64,000 bases of DNA, taken from contig NZ_JACVVP010000003.1 in the NCBI RefSeq assembly GCF_014534745.1, forward strand, positions 124,001 to 188,000, written 5' to 3'. The stretch's first letter is position 1. Every line of letters starts with the position of its first letter. This DNA comes from Flammeovirga sp. EKP202 (GTDB taxonomy: Bacteria > Bacteroidota > Bacteroidia > Cytophagales > Flammeovirgaceae). Shown here in pieces: positions 9,969-18,844 of this stretch. The notes under the pieces were generated by a model. It was not told the DNA's origin. It made no database searches and saw nothing but the letters and a program-made list of their open reading frames with translations. Position numbers and translations under genes: made by a program.

Positions 9969-11498
9969 ATGAAAAGATTATTATTTACTTTACTACTATT
10001 CGGGCAAGGGTTCCTATTTCAACTCACCCATGCCAACGATCTTAATATCACAATAAGTGATCCTGCTATTGGTACACGTAATGCGTTGACCCAAACAGTT
10101 CCTATCAATTTTACCGTAAGTTGGAAAAACTCATGGAGAGTGAATGGAGGACAAAACAACTGGGATGCCGTTTGGCTTTTTGTGAAATTCAGAAATTTGA
10201 ATCACGATTACTGGCAACACGCCTCTTTGACGTTTGATTCGGGACATTCTGCTTCTGGAGCAACTATTGAAAGCAGTGATGATACAGGAACAGGTGTTTC
10301 AAAAGGAGTTTTTTTATATAGTGCTCTTGAAAAAAGTCAAGGTGATGCTTCTTATGATGTGACATTGCAATGGGAATACGGAAAAGACAATCAAGGAGAT
10401 AACGATACCTTTGAGGTACAGATTTTCGGGATAGAAATGGTGTATGTACCCACCGGACAGTTTTACCTCGGAACACCTGATAATGAGAGTTACTCTTTTC
10501 ATATGTATTATGAAAATGGAGGAGGTACAATTCAAAGAAATATCCCCTATACCGTCGACTCTGAAGATGCAATAACGATTGGTACTACTGCGGGTAATCT
10601 GTATTATAATACATCTAATTTATCAGGTACACTTCAAGACGGTACTTTACCTGCCGACTATCCTAAAGGTTATCAAGCCTTTTATTGTATGAAATATGAA
10701 ATCACACAATCACAATATGCTGATTTCCTAAATACGTTATCATCAGGGCAGTTGGTAGAATGTCATATTAATTCATTTGTTCTTTACAGAAATAACTTAG
10801 AAAAATCAGGGGATACCTATTCTTCTTCTACACCAAGTGTGCCACAGGGTTTTATGACCGCTAATAATCTTTTATCTTATCTGGATTGGGCGGCATTACG
10901 CCCTATGACTGAACTTGAGTTTGAGAAAGCATGTAGAGGCACACTTCCTGCTGTAGGGTTGGAGTTCCCTTGGGGGACAACAGATGTAGTCACTGATATT
11001 TTGGAAATTTCGAGTGGAGGAACAGAAAACGAAGTGATTTCAACAGGGTATTCTACAACTGCAGGCAATGCGAATTATTACACGATCACAAAAGATAATA
11101 TCAATAGCCCTACAAGAGTAGGAATTTTTGCAGACCACTTAAGCTCCACAGGAAGAGTGACTGCTGGCGCCACTTATTATGGCATTATGGATATGGGGGG
11201 AAATATTTTTGAAACATGTGTATCTGTAGCGAATGCCGATGGTAGAGCATATACTGGTATTCATGGTGATGGAGCCTTGGATAACGCAGGAAACCATAAT
11301 ACAGCAAACTGGCCGGGCCCATATACTATTTCAGACGCGAATGATACCGCAGAAACAGGAGATAAAGGACTTGGACAAAGAGGAGGTGGTTTTAGGACTA
11401 TTGAAACTTTTATGTATACATCTGCCCGTACTTACGCGGCGTTTTATAACGGTGGAAATGGTTACGGCGGAGGAAGAGGAGTTAGAACTGCACCTTAA
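9969..11498 (+). CDS. Secreted formylglycine-enzyme-fold protein without catalytic Cys
   Basis: Signal peptide (residues 1-22, ending 'LTHA'), then a beta-rich domain (about 25-145) and a SUMF1/EgtB/PvdO-type domain: 'MVYVPTGQFYLGTPDNES', 'MKYEITQSQYADFLNTL', 'RPMTELEFEKACRG', 'YGIMDMGGNIFETC' and C-terminal 'RGGGFRTIETFMYTSART'. True formylglycine-generating enzymes carry paired cysteines in that last block. Here the block has none, so sulfatase activation is unlikely despite two sulfatases nearby. The fold is also used for ligand display. It forms an operon with the next T9SS protein (12-bp gap). A structural or binding role on the surface is my best guess. Confidence 0.75.
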   Translation: MKRLLFTLLLFGQGFLFQLTHANDLNITISDPAIGTRNALTQTVPINFTVSWKNSWRVNGGQNNWDAVWLFVKFRNLNHDYWQHASLTFDSGHSASGATIESSDDTGTGVSKGVFLYSALEKSQGDASYDVTLQWEYGKDNQGDNDTFEVQIFGIEMVYVPTGQFYLGTPDNESYSFHMYYENGGGTIQRNIPYTVDSEDAITIGTTAGNLYYNTSNLSGTLQDGTLPADYPKGYQAFYCMKYEITQSQYADFLNTLSSGQLVECHINSFVLYRNNLEKSGDTYSSSTPSVPQGFMTANNLLSYLDWAALRPMTELEFEKACRGTLPAVGLEFPWGTTDVVTDILEISSGGTENEVISTGYSTTAGNANYYTITKDNINSPTRVGIFADHLSSTGRVTAGATYYGIMDMGGNIFETCVSVANADGRAYTGIHGDGALDNAGNHNTANWPGPYTISDANDTAETGDKGLGQRGGGFRTIETFMYTSARTYAAFYNGGNGYGGGRGVRTAP

Positions 11499-11510
11499 AA
11501 AAAACAGGTT

Positions 11511-12398
11511 ATGGATACCATGAAAAATACAATACTTCTTCCCTTTTTAGTTCTTTTAGCTTTGAATTTAAAGGCTCAAAATATCTATCAAGGAGGTGAA
11601 GGTAATGGCTTTGGAAATATTGTGATTACAGAAAGTACCTTTAGTCTGCCTCTTATTTACGGAGGCGGGCAAGGTATTGGAAGCCAATCAGAAACAGTAG
11701 ATGAAGGCAGTGCTTCAGGAGTGGCCTTGATTTATGATGGTGGAGGAAGTGCCGGTAATGAACTAGCTGTAATTAATGAAAATACACCGTTATCATTATT
11801 TTCGATCTATACAGGAGGTGCAGCTTTTGGCTATGGTTCAGCGGCTATGTTGTTGGATGAAGGGTTAGATCTTCCTGTTGAATTAAGCTATTTTAAAGGA
11901 ACGAAAGAAGGAAACTTAGTAAGATTAGAATGGCGTACTTTAACAGAGCTTGATAATGATTTTTTCACGGTAGAAAGAAGTGCCGATCGAAGAAATTGGG
12001 AAGTGCTGAAAAAGATAAAAGGAGCAGGAACTTCATATCAGTCATTGATGTATACTTTTGATGATGAACAACCTTTAGAAGGGATAGCTTATTATCGATT
12101 AAAACAGACCGACTTTGATGGGCAATATAGTTATTCCACCATTGTTTACATCTCAAATGGATTTGAAAAAAATGAACAGTTTGTCGCTTTTCCTAATCCT
12201 TTTACAGATCAATTAACATTATTATTAGATGAAAAATATCATACAAGATTAAAAGTGTTTTCAGTAGAAGGTCAAGAAATAAATTTTGATGTAACCTCCT
12301 CATTATCGGATCGAATAAGTATAGATTTGGGAGAGGTATCCAAAGGAGTTTATATCGTGAAAACCATGCATAAAAGTGTGTTAATAGTAAAGAAATGA
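11511..12398 (+). CDS. Small T9SS-secreted protein with Y-x-GG repeats
   Basis: 295 aa. The signal peptide is best read from the second ATG (11520, 'MKNTILLPFLVLLALNLKAQ'). The mature N-terminus has four imperfect repeats: YQGGEGNG, YGGGQGIG, YDGGGSAG and YTGGAAFG. These are followed by the linker module common before T9SS tails ('PVELSYFKGTKEGNLVRLEW' region) and a type A sorting domain ('PNPFTDQLTLLL' to 'GVYIVKTM'). It lies 12 bp after the formylglycine-enzyme-fold gene and is probably co-expressed and co-displayed with it. The function of the glycine repeats is unknown. Confidence 0.75.
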   Translation: MDTMKNTILLPFLVLLALNLKAQNIYQGGEGNGFGNIVITESTFSLPLIYGGGQGIGSQSETVDEGSASGVALIYDGGGSAGNELAVINENTPLSLFSIYTGGAAFGYGSAAMLLDEGLDLPVELSYFKGTKEGNLVRLEWRTLTELDNDFFTVERSADRRNWEVLKKIKGAGTSYQSLMYTFDDEQPLEGIAYYRLKQTDFDGQYSYSTIVYISNGFEKNEQFVAFPNPFTDQLTLLLDEKYHTRLKVFSVEGQEINFDVTSSLSDRISIDLGEVSKGVYIVKTMHKSVLIVKK

Positions 12399-12429
12399 AA
12401 GATTCGAGATAGTTAAAAAGGGTGTTTTG

Positions 12430-12450
12430 CAGGAAACCCAAGGAAACTTT
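12430..12450. promoter_or_regulatory. Candidate sugar-responsive operator upstream of fucP
   Basis: CAGGAAACCCAAGGAAA followed by CTTT lies 92-112 bp before the fucP start and matches 18 of 21 positions of a site in the aldA/aldolase divergent promoter (24251-24271). Partly palindromic arms (GCAGGAAA and TTTTCTGC) flank it. The shared site suggests one regulator for transport and aldol cleavage; that regulator is not in the window. Confidence 0.5.
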
Positions 12451-12541
12451 TCTGCATACAATCTACTATTTTTGGACTATTGAATTATTTTTTAAGATCT
12501 ACTTATAATAACGAATAGTAAACCGCTTACTCACTCTAGAA

Positions 12542-13885
12542 ATGAATGAATTATTGACAGACCAAGTGGAAACCCCAGAGCGTTTTCAACAGGAGAAGAT
12601 TATACCTCAAGAAGAAAAGGTAGTGGAAAAAAAGTACCTTATCCCTTTTATTTTAATATCAAGTTTGTTCGCACTTTGGGGATTTGCTAATGATATCACA
12701 AACCCTATGGTTTCGGCTTTCCAGACCGTAATGGAAATTACAACCTTTAAAGCATCATTAGTACAGTTCGCTTTTTATGGTGGATATTTCACAATGGCAT
12801 TGCCGGCGGCGATTCTGATCAAAAAATATTCTTATAAATCAGTAATTCTAATTGGTTTAGGGTTCTATGCTACTGGATGTTTACTATTCATCCCGGCAGC
12901 ACAATTCCAGCTATTTGGCTTCTTTTTAATTTCCCTTTATATCCTGACTTTCGGTTTGGCATTTTTAGAGACTACTGCCAATCCACTGATCTTATCATTG
13001 GGAACAAAATCAACATCAACTAGAAGATTAAACCTTGCGCAGTCTTTCAACCCTATCGGGTCAATCACAGGTATGTTTGTGGCACAGCAGTTTATCTTAT
13101 CACAATTACAGTCTGCTGAAAAAGCAGCAGATGGGTCATTGATATATACCACGTTAGGTGTAGCGGAAAAACAAGCGATCAAAATGCATGACTTGATGGT
13201 CATCAGAGACCCTTATGCATTATTGGGTATTGTAGTAATTGTCATGACGATTGTAATTGCCATCACAAAAATTCCGAACAACAAAGAGGATGAGCAATTC
13301 AATTTGAAGGCAACTTTGAAAAGATTAGCAGGAAATAGTATCTATAGAGAAGGGGTTTTGGCACAAGTCTTTTATGTAGGGGCACAGATTATGTGCTGGA
13401 CATTTATCATTCAGTATGCTGAAAACATTGGTTATACAAAAGCAGATGCACAAAGTTTGAATATCGTTGCCATGGTTACTTTCTTGCTTTGTAGATTTGT
13501 GGCCACTGCCATGATGAAATACGTTAACTCAGCCTTATTATTAGCCATTTTTGCTTTGGGTGGAATGACTACCATTGGTATCACAGTATTTGTAGGTGGC
13601 CAAACTGGACTTTACGCTTTAGTGGCTACTTCAGCATTTATGTCATTAATGTTCCCTACTATTTATGGTATCACTTTAGAAAACTTAGAACACGATAAAG
13701 AATTTGGTGCAGCAGGTTTAGTGATGGCGATTGTAGGTGGAGCTTTAATGCCTCCAATGCAAGGTGCTTTGATCGATCAAGATAAAATTATGGGGTTAGA
13801 TGGTGTAAACTTTTCATTTATGATTCCATTTGTGTGTTTCTGTATGATTGCTTTATTCGGGTACAGAAGATTTGCCAACAAATAA
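12542..13885 (+). CDS. fucP: L-fucose:H+ symporter family MFS transporter
   Basis: 447 aa with about 12 hydrophobic segments, typical of FucP. The signature 'ALWGFANDITNPMV' contains D51, matching the proton-relay Asp of E. coli FucP, and 'LAFLETTANP' contains E143, matching its second key Glu. It is predicted to import L-fucose, or a related 6-deoxyhexose, across the inner membrane with protons. The FucP family also includes glucose and galactose permeases, so the sugar is inferred from the AldA, class II aldolase and Lut genes downstream. A putative shared operator lies upstream (12430) and a hairpin terminator follows (13906). Confidence 0.85.
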   Translation: MNELLTDQVETPERFQQEKIIPQEEKVVEKKYLIPFILISSLFALWGFANDITNPMVSAFQTVMEITTFKASLVQFAFYGGYFTMALPAAILIKKYSYKSVILIGLGFYATGCLLFIPAAQFQLFGFFLISLYILTFGLAFLETTANPLILSLGTKSTSTRRLNLAQSFNPIGSITGMFVAQQFILSQLQSAEKAADGSLIYTTLGVAEKQAIKMHDLMVIRDPYALLGIVVIVMTIVIAITKIPNNKEDEQFNLKATLKRLAGNSIYREGVLAQVFYVGAQIMCWTFIIQYAENIGYTKADAQSLNIVAMVTFLLCRFVATAMMKYVNSALLLAIFALGGMTTIGITVFVGGQTGLYALVATSAFMSLMFPTIYGITLENLEHDKEFGAAGLVMAIVGGALMPPMQGALIDQDKIMGLDGVNFSFMIPFVCFCMIALFGYRRFANK

Positions 13886-13905
13886 AATACTACTCGGTCG
13901 AAAAT

Positions 13906-13932
13906 ACCCTACTTCTAGTTTAGAAGTAGGGT
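13906..13932 (+). terminator. Hairpin terminator after fucP
   Basis: A 12-bp perfect stem (ACCCTACTTCTA/TAGAAGTAGGGT) with a 3-nt loop, 20 bp after the stop codon. No strong T run follows on the plus strand, so its efficiency is uncertain. Confidence 0.65.
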
Positions 13933-14116
13933 GCTAAAAACGGACGATTATATTGATTGAAATAGTTGTCAATACAGCCTTAATAAATGTAGAAATAGCA
14001 ACTCAAATATTACATTATGTAGCGTATTATTTTCAGCTGATCAAAATAGAATAATAGATTGAGTATTTTTGATTTGTAATACTTCAACCCATTCAATTAC
14101 AAAAAATATTTTTTAG

Positions 14117-15937
14117 ATGAGAACAATTTTTTCCACTCTTACAGTGATTTGCATTATGATGTTTTTTGCATCATGCCAAAAAGTAAGTCAAAAAGAAGAT
14201 GTAACAAGTAAGCCTAATGTGATTATTGTGATTACTGATGATCAAGGGTACGGTGATATGGGAAATACTGGGAATAAAATTATCCAGACTCCTGCAATTG
14301 ATAATTTTTCAACACAAGCTATCAATTTAACCAACTATCATGTGTCAACAACTTGTGCTCCTACACGAGGAGCCATGATGACAGGACGAAATCCGAATAG
14401 AAATGGTGTGTGGCATACAATTAAGGGAGCATCAATGCTCAATGGAGATGAACTAGCAATGCCAGAAGTTTTCAGACAGAACGGTTACAGTACAGGGATG
14501 TTTGGAAAATGGCACTTGGGAGACAACCACCCCTTTAGACCACATGATAAAGGCTTTGATGTAGCCTTTTATCATGGTGGCGGGGGTGTTGGACAAACGC
14601 CAGACTACTGGAACAATGACTACTTTGATGATACTTATTTTAGAAATGGTGTACCCGAAGAGCAAAAAGGGTATTGTACAGATGTTTGGTTTAAAGAGGC
14701 CATCCAATTTATTGAAGACAACAAAGACAAACCCTTCTTCACTTACTTGAGTTTAAATGCTCCTCATGGTCCTTACAATGTACCTGATGAGTATTATAAT
14801 AAATATGCTGAAGAGAAAAACCTGCTAGAAACCCAAAAAAGGTTTTATGGAATGATCACTAATATTGATGACAACTTCAAAGTGTTATTAGCGAAATTGG
14901 ATGAATTGAAAATTGCTGATAATACTATTGTGATCTTCACCTCAGATAATGGTACTGCAGCAGGGTACAAGCAAAATAAAAAAACAAAGAAATACTACGG
15001 TTACAATGCAGGTATGAGAGGAACGAAGGCAAGTCATTATGATGGCGGGCATCGAGTACCTTTTATTATCAGATGGCCAAACGGTAAACTTACAGGTGGT
15101 AAGCATCTAAATGAGTTGATCGCTCATGTAGATTTATTACCCACATTAACACAGTTTGCAGGTATTGATTTCAAGCCTAAAAAAGAAATGGACGGTGTGG
15201 ATGTGAGTACTTATCTTCAAAAAGAAGAAAAACCTGCAGATCGTATGTTAGTGGTAGATACACAACGTATTCCTTGGCCAAGAAAAGGAAAACAAAGTTG
15301 TGTGATGCAAGGAGATTGGAGATTGATTGATGGAAAAGCACTTTATAACATCTCTGAAGATCCAGGACAAACGAAAGATCTTGCAGCTCAATATCTAGAG
15401 AGAGTAGCTAAAATGGATGCATTCTACAATACTTGGTGGGATGGTATGATCAAGGAAACGAAATATTCTATCATCAATCTAGGAGTAGATTCAGTAGATG
15501 TATTGACTTGTCATGATGCTCATACGCCATTAGGAGTTAATCCTCCTTGGAACCAAGGATTGATTCGTGCAGGTAAGCCAATGGAGCCCGCTAAGATATT
15601 AGTCAATTTTACAAAAGAAGGCACTTATAAGTTTGACTTAAGCAGATGGCCTGAAGAAAGTGGATTGGCATTAGGTGCTTCAATTGACGATGCATATCCT
15701 GCAACAAAAGCTACGAATGCAAGAATAAGCGGTAAGGCGATTCAATTCAAAACCGCTCACTTGAAAGTAGGAGAAAAAGTATATTCAGTAGAGGTAGACA
15801 ACACATTGCCTTCTGCAACTATAGAAACGAAAATAACTAAAGGTGATACAGAATTGACAGCTTGGTTTACAACTGTTGATGGAACAGAGACAAATGCTTT
15901 CTACATTTATGTTGAAGGGAAAACGGAAACTATATAA
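14117..15937 (+). CDS. Lipoprotein sulfatase, family S1
   Basis: 606 aa. A lipobox (FFASC, acylated C20) predicts a membrane-anchored periplasmic or surface enzyme. Metal-binding D41-D42 ('ITDDQGYGDMG') precedes the formylglycine motif C80-A-P-T-R, which fits the C-x-P-x-R consensus, with 'TGMFGKWHLGD' and 'FTSDNGT' further on. The sulfatase core ends at about residue 440. The remaining 165 residues form an extra beta-rich domain, longer than in the sulfatase at 4013. It sits between fucP and the AldA/aldolase block, so desulfation of a fucose-containing glycan is a reasonable but unproven role. It is monocistronic, with a strong terminator after it. Confidence 0.9.
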   Translation: MRTIFSTLTVICIMMFFASCQKVSQKEDVTSKPNVIIVITDDQGYGDMGNTGNKIIQTPAIDNFSTQAINLTNYHVSTTCAPTRGAMMTGRNPNRNGVWHTIKGASMLNGDELAMPEVFRQNGYSTGMFGKWHLGDNHPFRPHDKGFDVAFYHGGGGVGQTPDYWNNDYFDDTYFRNGVPEEQKGYCTDVWFKEAIQFIEDNKDKPFFTYLSLNAPHGPYNVPDEYYNKYAEEKNLLETQKRFYGMITNIDDNFKVLLAKLDELKIADNTIVIFTSDNGTAAGYKQNKKTKKYYGYNAGMRGTKASHYDGGHRVPFIIRWPNGKLTGGKHLNELIAHVDLLPTLTQFAGIDFKPKKEMDGVDVSTYLQKEEKPADRMLVVDTQRIPWPRKGKQSCVMQGDWRLIDGKALYNISEDPGQTKDLAAQYLERVAKMDAFYNTWWDGMIKETKYSIINLGVDSVDVLTCHDAHTPLGVNPPWNQGLIRAGKPMEPAKILVNFTKEGTYKFDLSRWPEESGLALGASIDDAYPATKATNARISGKAIQFKTAHLKVGEKVYSVEVDNTLPSATIETKITKGDTELTAWFTTVDGTETNAFYIYVEGKTETI

Positions 15938-16019
15938 TCGCAGTAAATTTCTATTAATTAGACAGAGACACCTCTTTTAGTTTTGCCAACATTAAATTAA
16001 GGTGTTTTGGAAAGTGTTT

Positions 16020-16052
16020 AGACTACCACATTTTTTTGTGGTAGTCTTTTTA
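16020..16052 (+). terminator. Rho-independent terminator after sulfatase
   Basis: An 11-bp stem (AGACTACCACA/TGTGGTAGTCT) with a T6 loop, followed by TTTTTATTT, 80 bp after the sulfatase stop. Classic structure. Confidence 0.9.
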
Positions 16053-16155
16053 TTTAGGTGTGATTGAACAAAATGGATTAAGTAAATAGTAGGGGAAAAT
16101 GATTCAAAAGTAGTATTAAGGGCAGGCCTATGATGATCTTAGTACTTTCATCCTT

Positions 16156-16764
16156 TTAGTCAAGATTTAATTCTCTCTTTCTATTTTTTAGAAGGTCTGC
16201 CACATCAATTTCATCGCCGTTACTAATACTTTTGTCAACAGTAAGCAGGTTATAATTGCGACCTTTCATTCTAAATAAAATTTCTTGTCCCATTTTTAAA
16301 TCTACACCACTTTTAGAAAACGGTGAAAGGTTGGGATTCATGACGGTAGGAATGATCAAAGGAATGGATTGAGCACTTTTATTTCGAAGCGTAAAACTCA
16401 CGTATTCACCCTGTTTTTCAAAAACAGCTCTACTCTCTTTAGTGACATTTAATTTAATGCTTACAGGGCGGTCCAATTCATTTTTGATAATCAATTTATT
16501 TTCTCTCTCCACCATCACATCAGCATTCGCCCTTGGAGCTAAACCAAAGCCTCGGATTTGTTGTTCAGTAGATTTTGATAAGACGGCAATTCCCACATCG
16601 TTGCCACCGTTTTTAATACTGGCTCTAAAGACATCCATATTAGGATAATCAATTTCAATACTGTTGTTAGGAGGTACTACAAGTGCCGTTTTCGTAGTAG
16701 AGCATGATGTAATCAGGAATAAAACAATGAGTTGTAAAATGATAGTTTTCATCAGTGTAGACAT
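16156..16764 (-). CDS. Hypothetical lipoprotein
   Basis: 202 aa. The second Met (four residues in) gives the better signal peptide, followed by the lipobox LITSC. The mature part is beta-rich with no motif I recognise: alternating hydrophobic strands such as 'KLIIKNELDRPVSIKLNV' and 'YVSFTLRNKSAQSIPLII' suggest an immunoglobulin-like sandwich. No obvious operon partner: the sulfatase is convergent and a large repeat-filled gap lies upstream. Function unknown. Confidence 0.65.
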   Translation of the reverse strand: MSTLMKTIILQLIVLFLITSCSTTKTALVVPPNNSIEIDYPNMDVFRASIKNGGNDVGIAVLSKSTEQQIRGFGLAPRANADVMVERENKLIIKNELDRPVSIKLNVTKESRAVFEKQGEYVSFTLRNKSAQSIPLIIPTVMNPNLSPFSKSGVDLKMGQEILFRMKGRNYNLLTVDKSISNGDEIDVADLLKNRKRELNLD

Positions 16765-16905
16765 TTAGTAAGAAAAGAGTATATGCGATGTGAGCATTCC
16801 ACAAGAGAACTGAAACAGGTTGGGATTGTTTATGAAATAGTAAATAGTTTATATATGATCTGAGGATTATTCTATTTTAATACTATTTTGTTTAAAAGTG
16901 TAAGC

Positions 16906-17294
16906 ACATTGTAAACTAAGTTTTCATTATTTATGTTGTTTGGAAATCAGGAGATTTCTGATAATCTGAAGGACACGAATGAGGCTAACGCTTAACATTC
17001 GCACCATTGAGCTTCCTACCATTTTAGTTTGGTAGTACTCCCCCCGGCATTGAAGGGAAAAGCGTTAAGAATTTCATGAATTGAGCCGTTAAAAATGATT
17101 TTCTTGTTTGAGTGCAGCGAGTTTAAAATCATTTAGGCGAGAGGAATGAAATTTAGCTTTTGACTTCTAAGCCTAGATTTTTTGCTTCGTTTTTCATCAA
17201 TGGAAAAATGAAGAAGAAGGAAGTTTGAAAGTTGATCCTATAAATGCTGGCAGAAAGGTTGATTGGAAGTTGACGATAATTTAGTTTACAATGT
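16906..17294. repeat. Family A element, copy 1 (TIR-bounded, 389 bp)
   Basis: Perfect 14-bp terminal inverted repeats ACATTGTAAACTAA/TTAGTTTACAATGT bound the element. Inside, in order: a small palindrome around GGAGATTTC, the module GACACGAATGAGGCTAACG with the 'CTTAACATTCGC' core, a short ACCATTTTAGTTTGGTAG stem, a GCGTTAAGAATTTCATG block, an AAAATGATTTTC...AAAATCATTT stem, and a lysine-codon-rich looking tail (AATGAAGAAGAAGG). No transposase is inside, so it looks like a non-autonomous MITE-like element. No direct target duplication is visible here. Confidence 0.85.
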
Positions 17295-17316
17295 AGTAAG
17301 TATTTAATCTGTATTG

Positions 17317-17462
17317 TTGAAGTCCGAGACTTCTTACTGTCTTTAAAACACAAATGACGCTATCGCTTAACATCCGCGCTAAAGGTACATAGACCAATGG
17401 CGCGGATGTTAAGCGATAACGTCATCCGTGTCTATAGATCACTAGAAATCTCCCGATTTCTA
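17317..17462. repeat. Family B long hairpin, copy 1
   Basis: About 146 bp, directly next to family A copy 1. The arms GACGCTATCGCTTAACATCC and GGATGTTAAGCGATAACGTC are almost perfect inverted copies around a short loop. Both outer ends carry their own small palindromes (GAAGTCCGAGACTTC and GAAATCTCCCGATTTC). It ends just after the stop of the following minus-strand hydrolase gene. Confidence 0.85.
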
Positions 17463-17470
17463 ACAAAAAA

Positions 17471-18379
17471 TTACAATTTCGCTTTAAACCAATCGCTTCC
17501 TTTAGCAATTGCCAAACCTACTTCTTCTTCTTGATCATAGAAATTAAACTGTTGGATTGGAGATTCTAATTCAGTATCTAACCAAACTAATTCTTTGTCA
17601 TCAGTGGCAATTTTCTCAAAGAAATTTTTGGTGTATTGTGGCAACACACAGCCATCAGAATGAATCATCAAAGTAGGAGTCTGAAGTTTTGGAGCATATG
17701 GCATAGGGTCTAATGTCAACCAATCTTCCCAGCTCATTACAGCAAATTTATCATTGCTCCATTCTTTCACACCACCTCTTTCTGGGTTCAAATAATAATC
17801 ATAATTACCATACATTGCTGCCGCCGTATTGGTAGTAGAAATCGTTTCGATGTATTCCACCACGCCCTCTTTCGCAAATACTTCTTTTGCTTTACGAGCC
17901 GCTTCAATTTTAGTATTCACACCTTCTTCTCCACCATAAAACAACTTCACCGCCTCTCCATCTTGCAACCAAGATGCAGCAGTTACAACCGCCTTAATTC
18001 TATCATCACCCGAAGCAGCCATTAATGTGTACATTGATCCTGCACATACGGCAAAAGCACCAATTCTATTTGAATCCACCTCAGGAAGACTTTGCAAATA
18101 GGAAACGGCATTTTTGATATCCTCTACTTTCATTTCAGGGTTTTCCCAAAACCTTGGTTCGCCTTCACTTTCACCATAGTTTCTAAAGTCAAATGCTAGG
18201 GTAATGAAGCCTTCTTGAGCAAATTTCTCAGCATATAATCCAGCCATTTGCTCTTTTACAGTAGTCCAACTTCCAGAAACAACAATGGCAGGGTATTGTG
18301 TTCCCTCAGTATAGTTAGAAGGGAAAAATAAGTGACCTGATAAATTAAATCCTTCGCTTTTAAAATTAATCTTTTTCAT
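17471..18379 (-). CDS. Cytoplasmic alpha/beta hydrolase with Cys at the nucleophile elbow
   Basis: 302 aa, no signal peptide. Alpha/beta-hydrolase layout with 'AIVVSGSWTTVKEQMAG', 'AFDFRNYGESEG' and the elbow 'GAFAVCAGSMY', where C112 occupies the position usually held by Ser; S115 is nearby. Dienelactone hydrolases also use Cys. 'MIHSDGCVLP' supplies a candidate Asp. It ends a three-gene minus-strand operon with two SnoaL-like proteins (gaps of 27 and 9 bp), a combination common in small detoxification or stress clusters. The substrate is unknown. Confidence 0.75.
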   Translation of the reverse strand: MKKINFKSEGFNLSGHLFFPSNYTEGTQYPAIVVSGSWTTVKEQMAGLYAEKFAQEGFITLAFDFRNYGESEGEPRFWENPEMKVEDIKNAVSYLQSLPEVDSNRIGAFAVCAGSMYTLMAASGDDRIKAVVTAASWLQDGEAVKLFYGGEEGVNTKIEAARKAKEVFAKEGVVEYIETISTTNTAAAMYGNYDYYLNPERGGVKEWSNDKFAVMSWEDWLTLDPMPYAPKLQTPTLMIHSDGCVLPQYTKNFFEKIATDDKELVWLDTELESPIQQFNFYDQEEEVGLAIAKGSDWFKAKL

Positions 18380-18406
18380 ATCAATTAATGGTAGTGTTTT
18401 GTGTGA

Positions 18407-18835
18407 TTACTTTATTTGATCCAATAAGCCGAAACCTTTAGCAGCTACTATGGGGTTGAATATTTCTACGTATTCAGTAATAAGGTCTTCTTCATTAAAT
18501 TTGAAAGTGGCGTAGTAGTCATTTTCATACCATCCTGCATTTTCTTTCAATTCAATTTTACCTTTAAATTTCACGAATGTCATCTTTGAAGCTTCCATTA
18601 CGTGAAGCTCTTCTATAGGAAAAAGCATTTGTTCAAAATTTGGAAAAACAGGTTCCCAATACGCTTTAATAGCTTCTCTTCCCTTGGCTCCTTCTGGAAA
18701 TAAACCAGAGTGATAAGGGTTGATATGTATACCGTCTTCTGCAAATAATGCTACTACTTTTGAGAGGTCTTTGTCTTCTAATGCTTTCAAGAACGCAATA
18801 GTATTTTCTTTCATTTGATCTATTTGAATACTCAT
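18407..18835 (-). CDS. SnoaL-like (NTF2-fold) protein
   Basis: 142 aa cytoplasmic protein of the NTF2/SnoaL fold: an N-terminal helix pair ('TIAFLKALEDKDLSKVVALF'), 'FAEDGIHINPYHSG', and later strands 'MTFVKFKGKIEL' and 'YYATFKFNEEDLITEYVEIF'. Members include hydroxylases, isomerases and small-molecule binders (PhzA/B-like). Middle gene of the operon with the hydrolase and a second SnoaL protein. Biochemical role not predictable. Confidence 0.8.
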   Translation of the reverse strand: MSIQIDQMKENTIAFLKALEDKDLSKVVALFAEDGIHINPYHSGLFPEGAKGREAIKAYWEPVFPNFEQMLFPIEELHVMEASKMTFVKFKGKIELKENAGWYENDYYATFKFNEEDLITEYVEIFNPIVAAKGFGLLDQIK

Positions 18836-18844
18836 GATAATGGA

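Noticed and set aside
11380-11498. Diversity-generating retroelement target (C-terminal C-type-lectin-like fold ending GRGVRTAP)
   Set aside because: No reverse transcriptase, template repeat or adenine-biased variable region is visible in the window.
9969-11498. Formylglycine-generating enzyme activating the two sulfatases
   Set aside because: The expected cysteines in the C-terminal block are absent and the protein is exported, whereas sulfatase activation requires those residues.
16906-17294. Target-site duplication around family A copy 1
   Set aside because: The flanking bases extend the inverted repeat (ACATT/AATGT) and do not form a direct repeat, so no duplication can be claimed for this copy.
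17153-17353. 66-codon open frame on the minus strand
   Set aside because: It lies inside the family A element and its neighbour hairpin; similar open frames appear wherever the repeat occurs (for example 56653-56850, 39578-39760, 47346-47549, 59286-59510) and they are not conserved as proteins.
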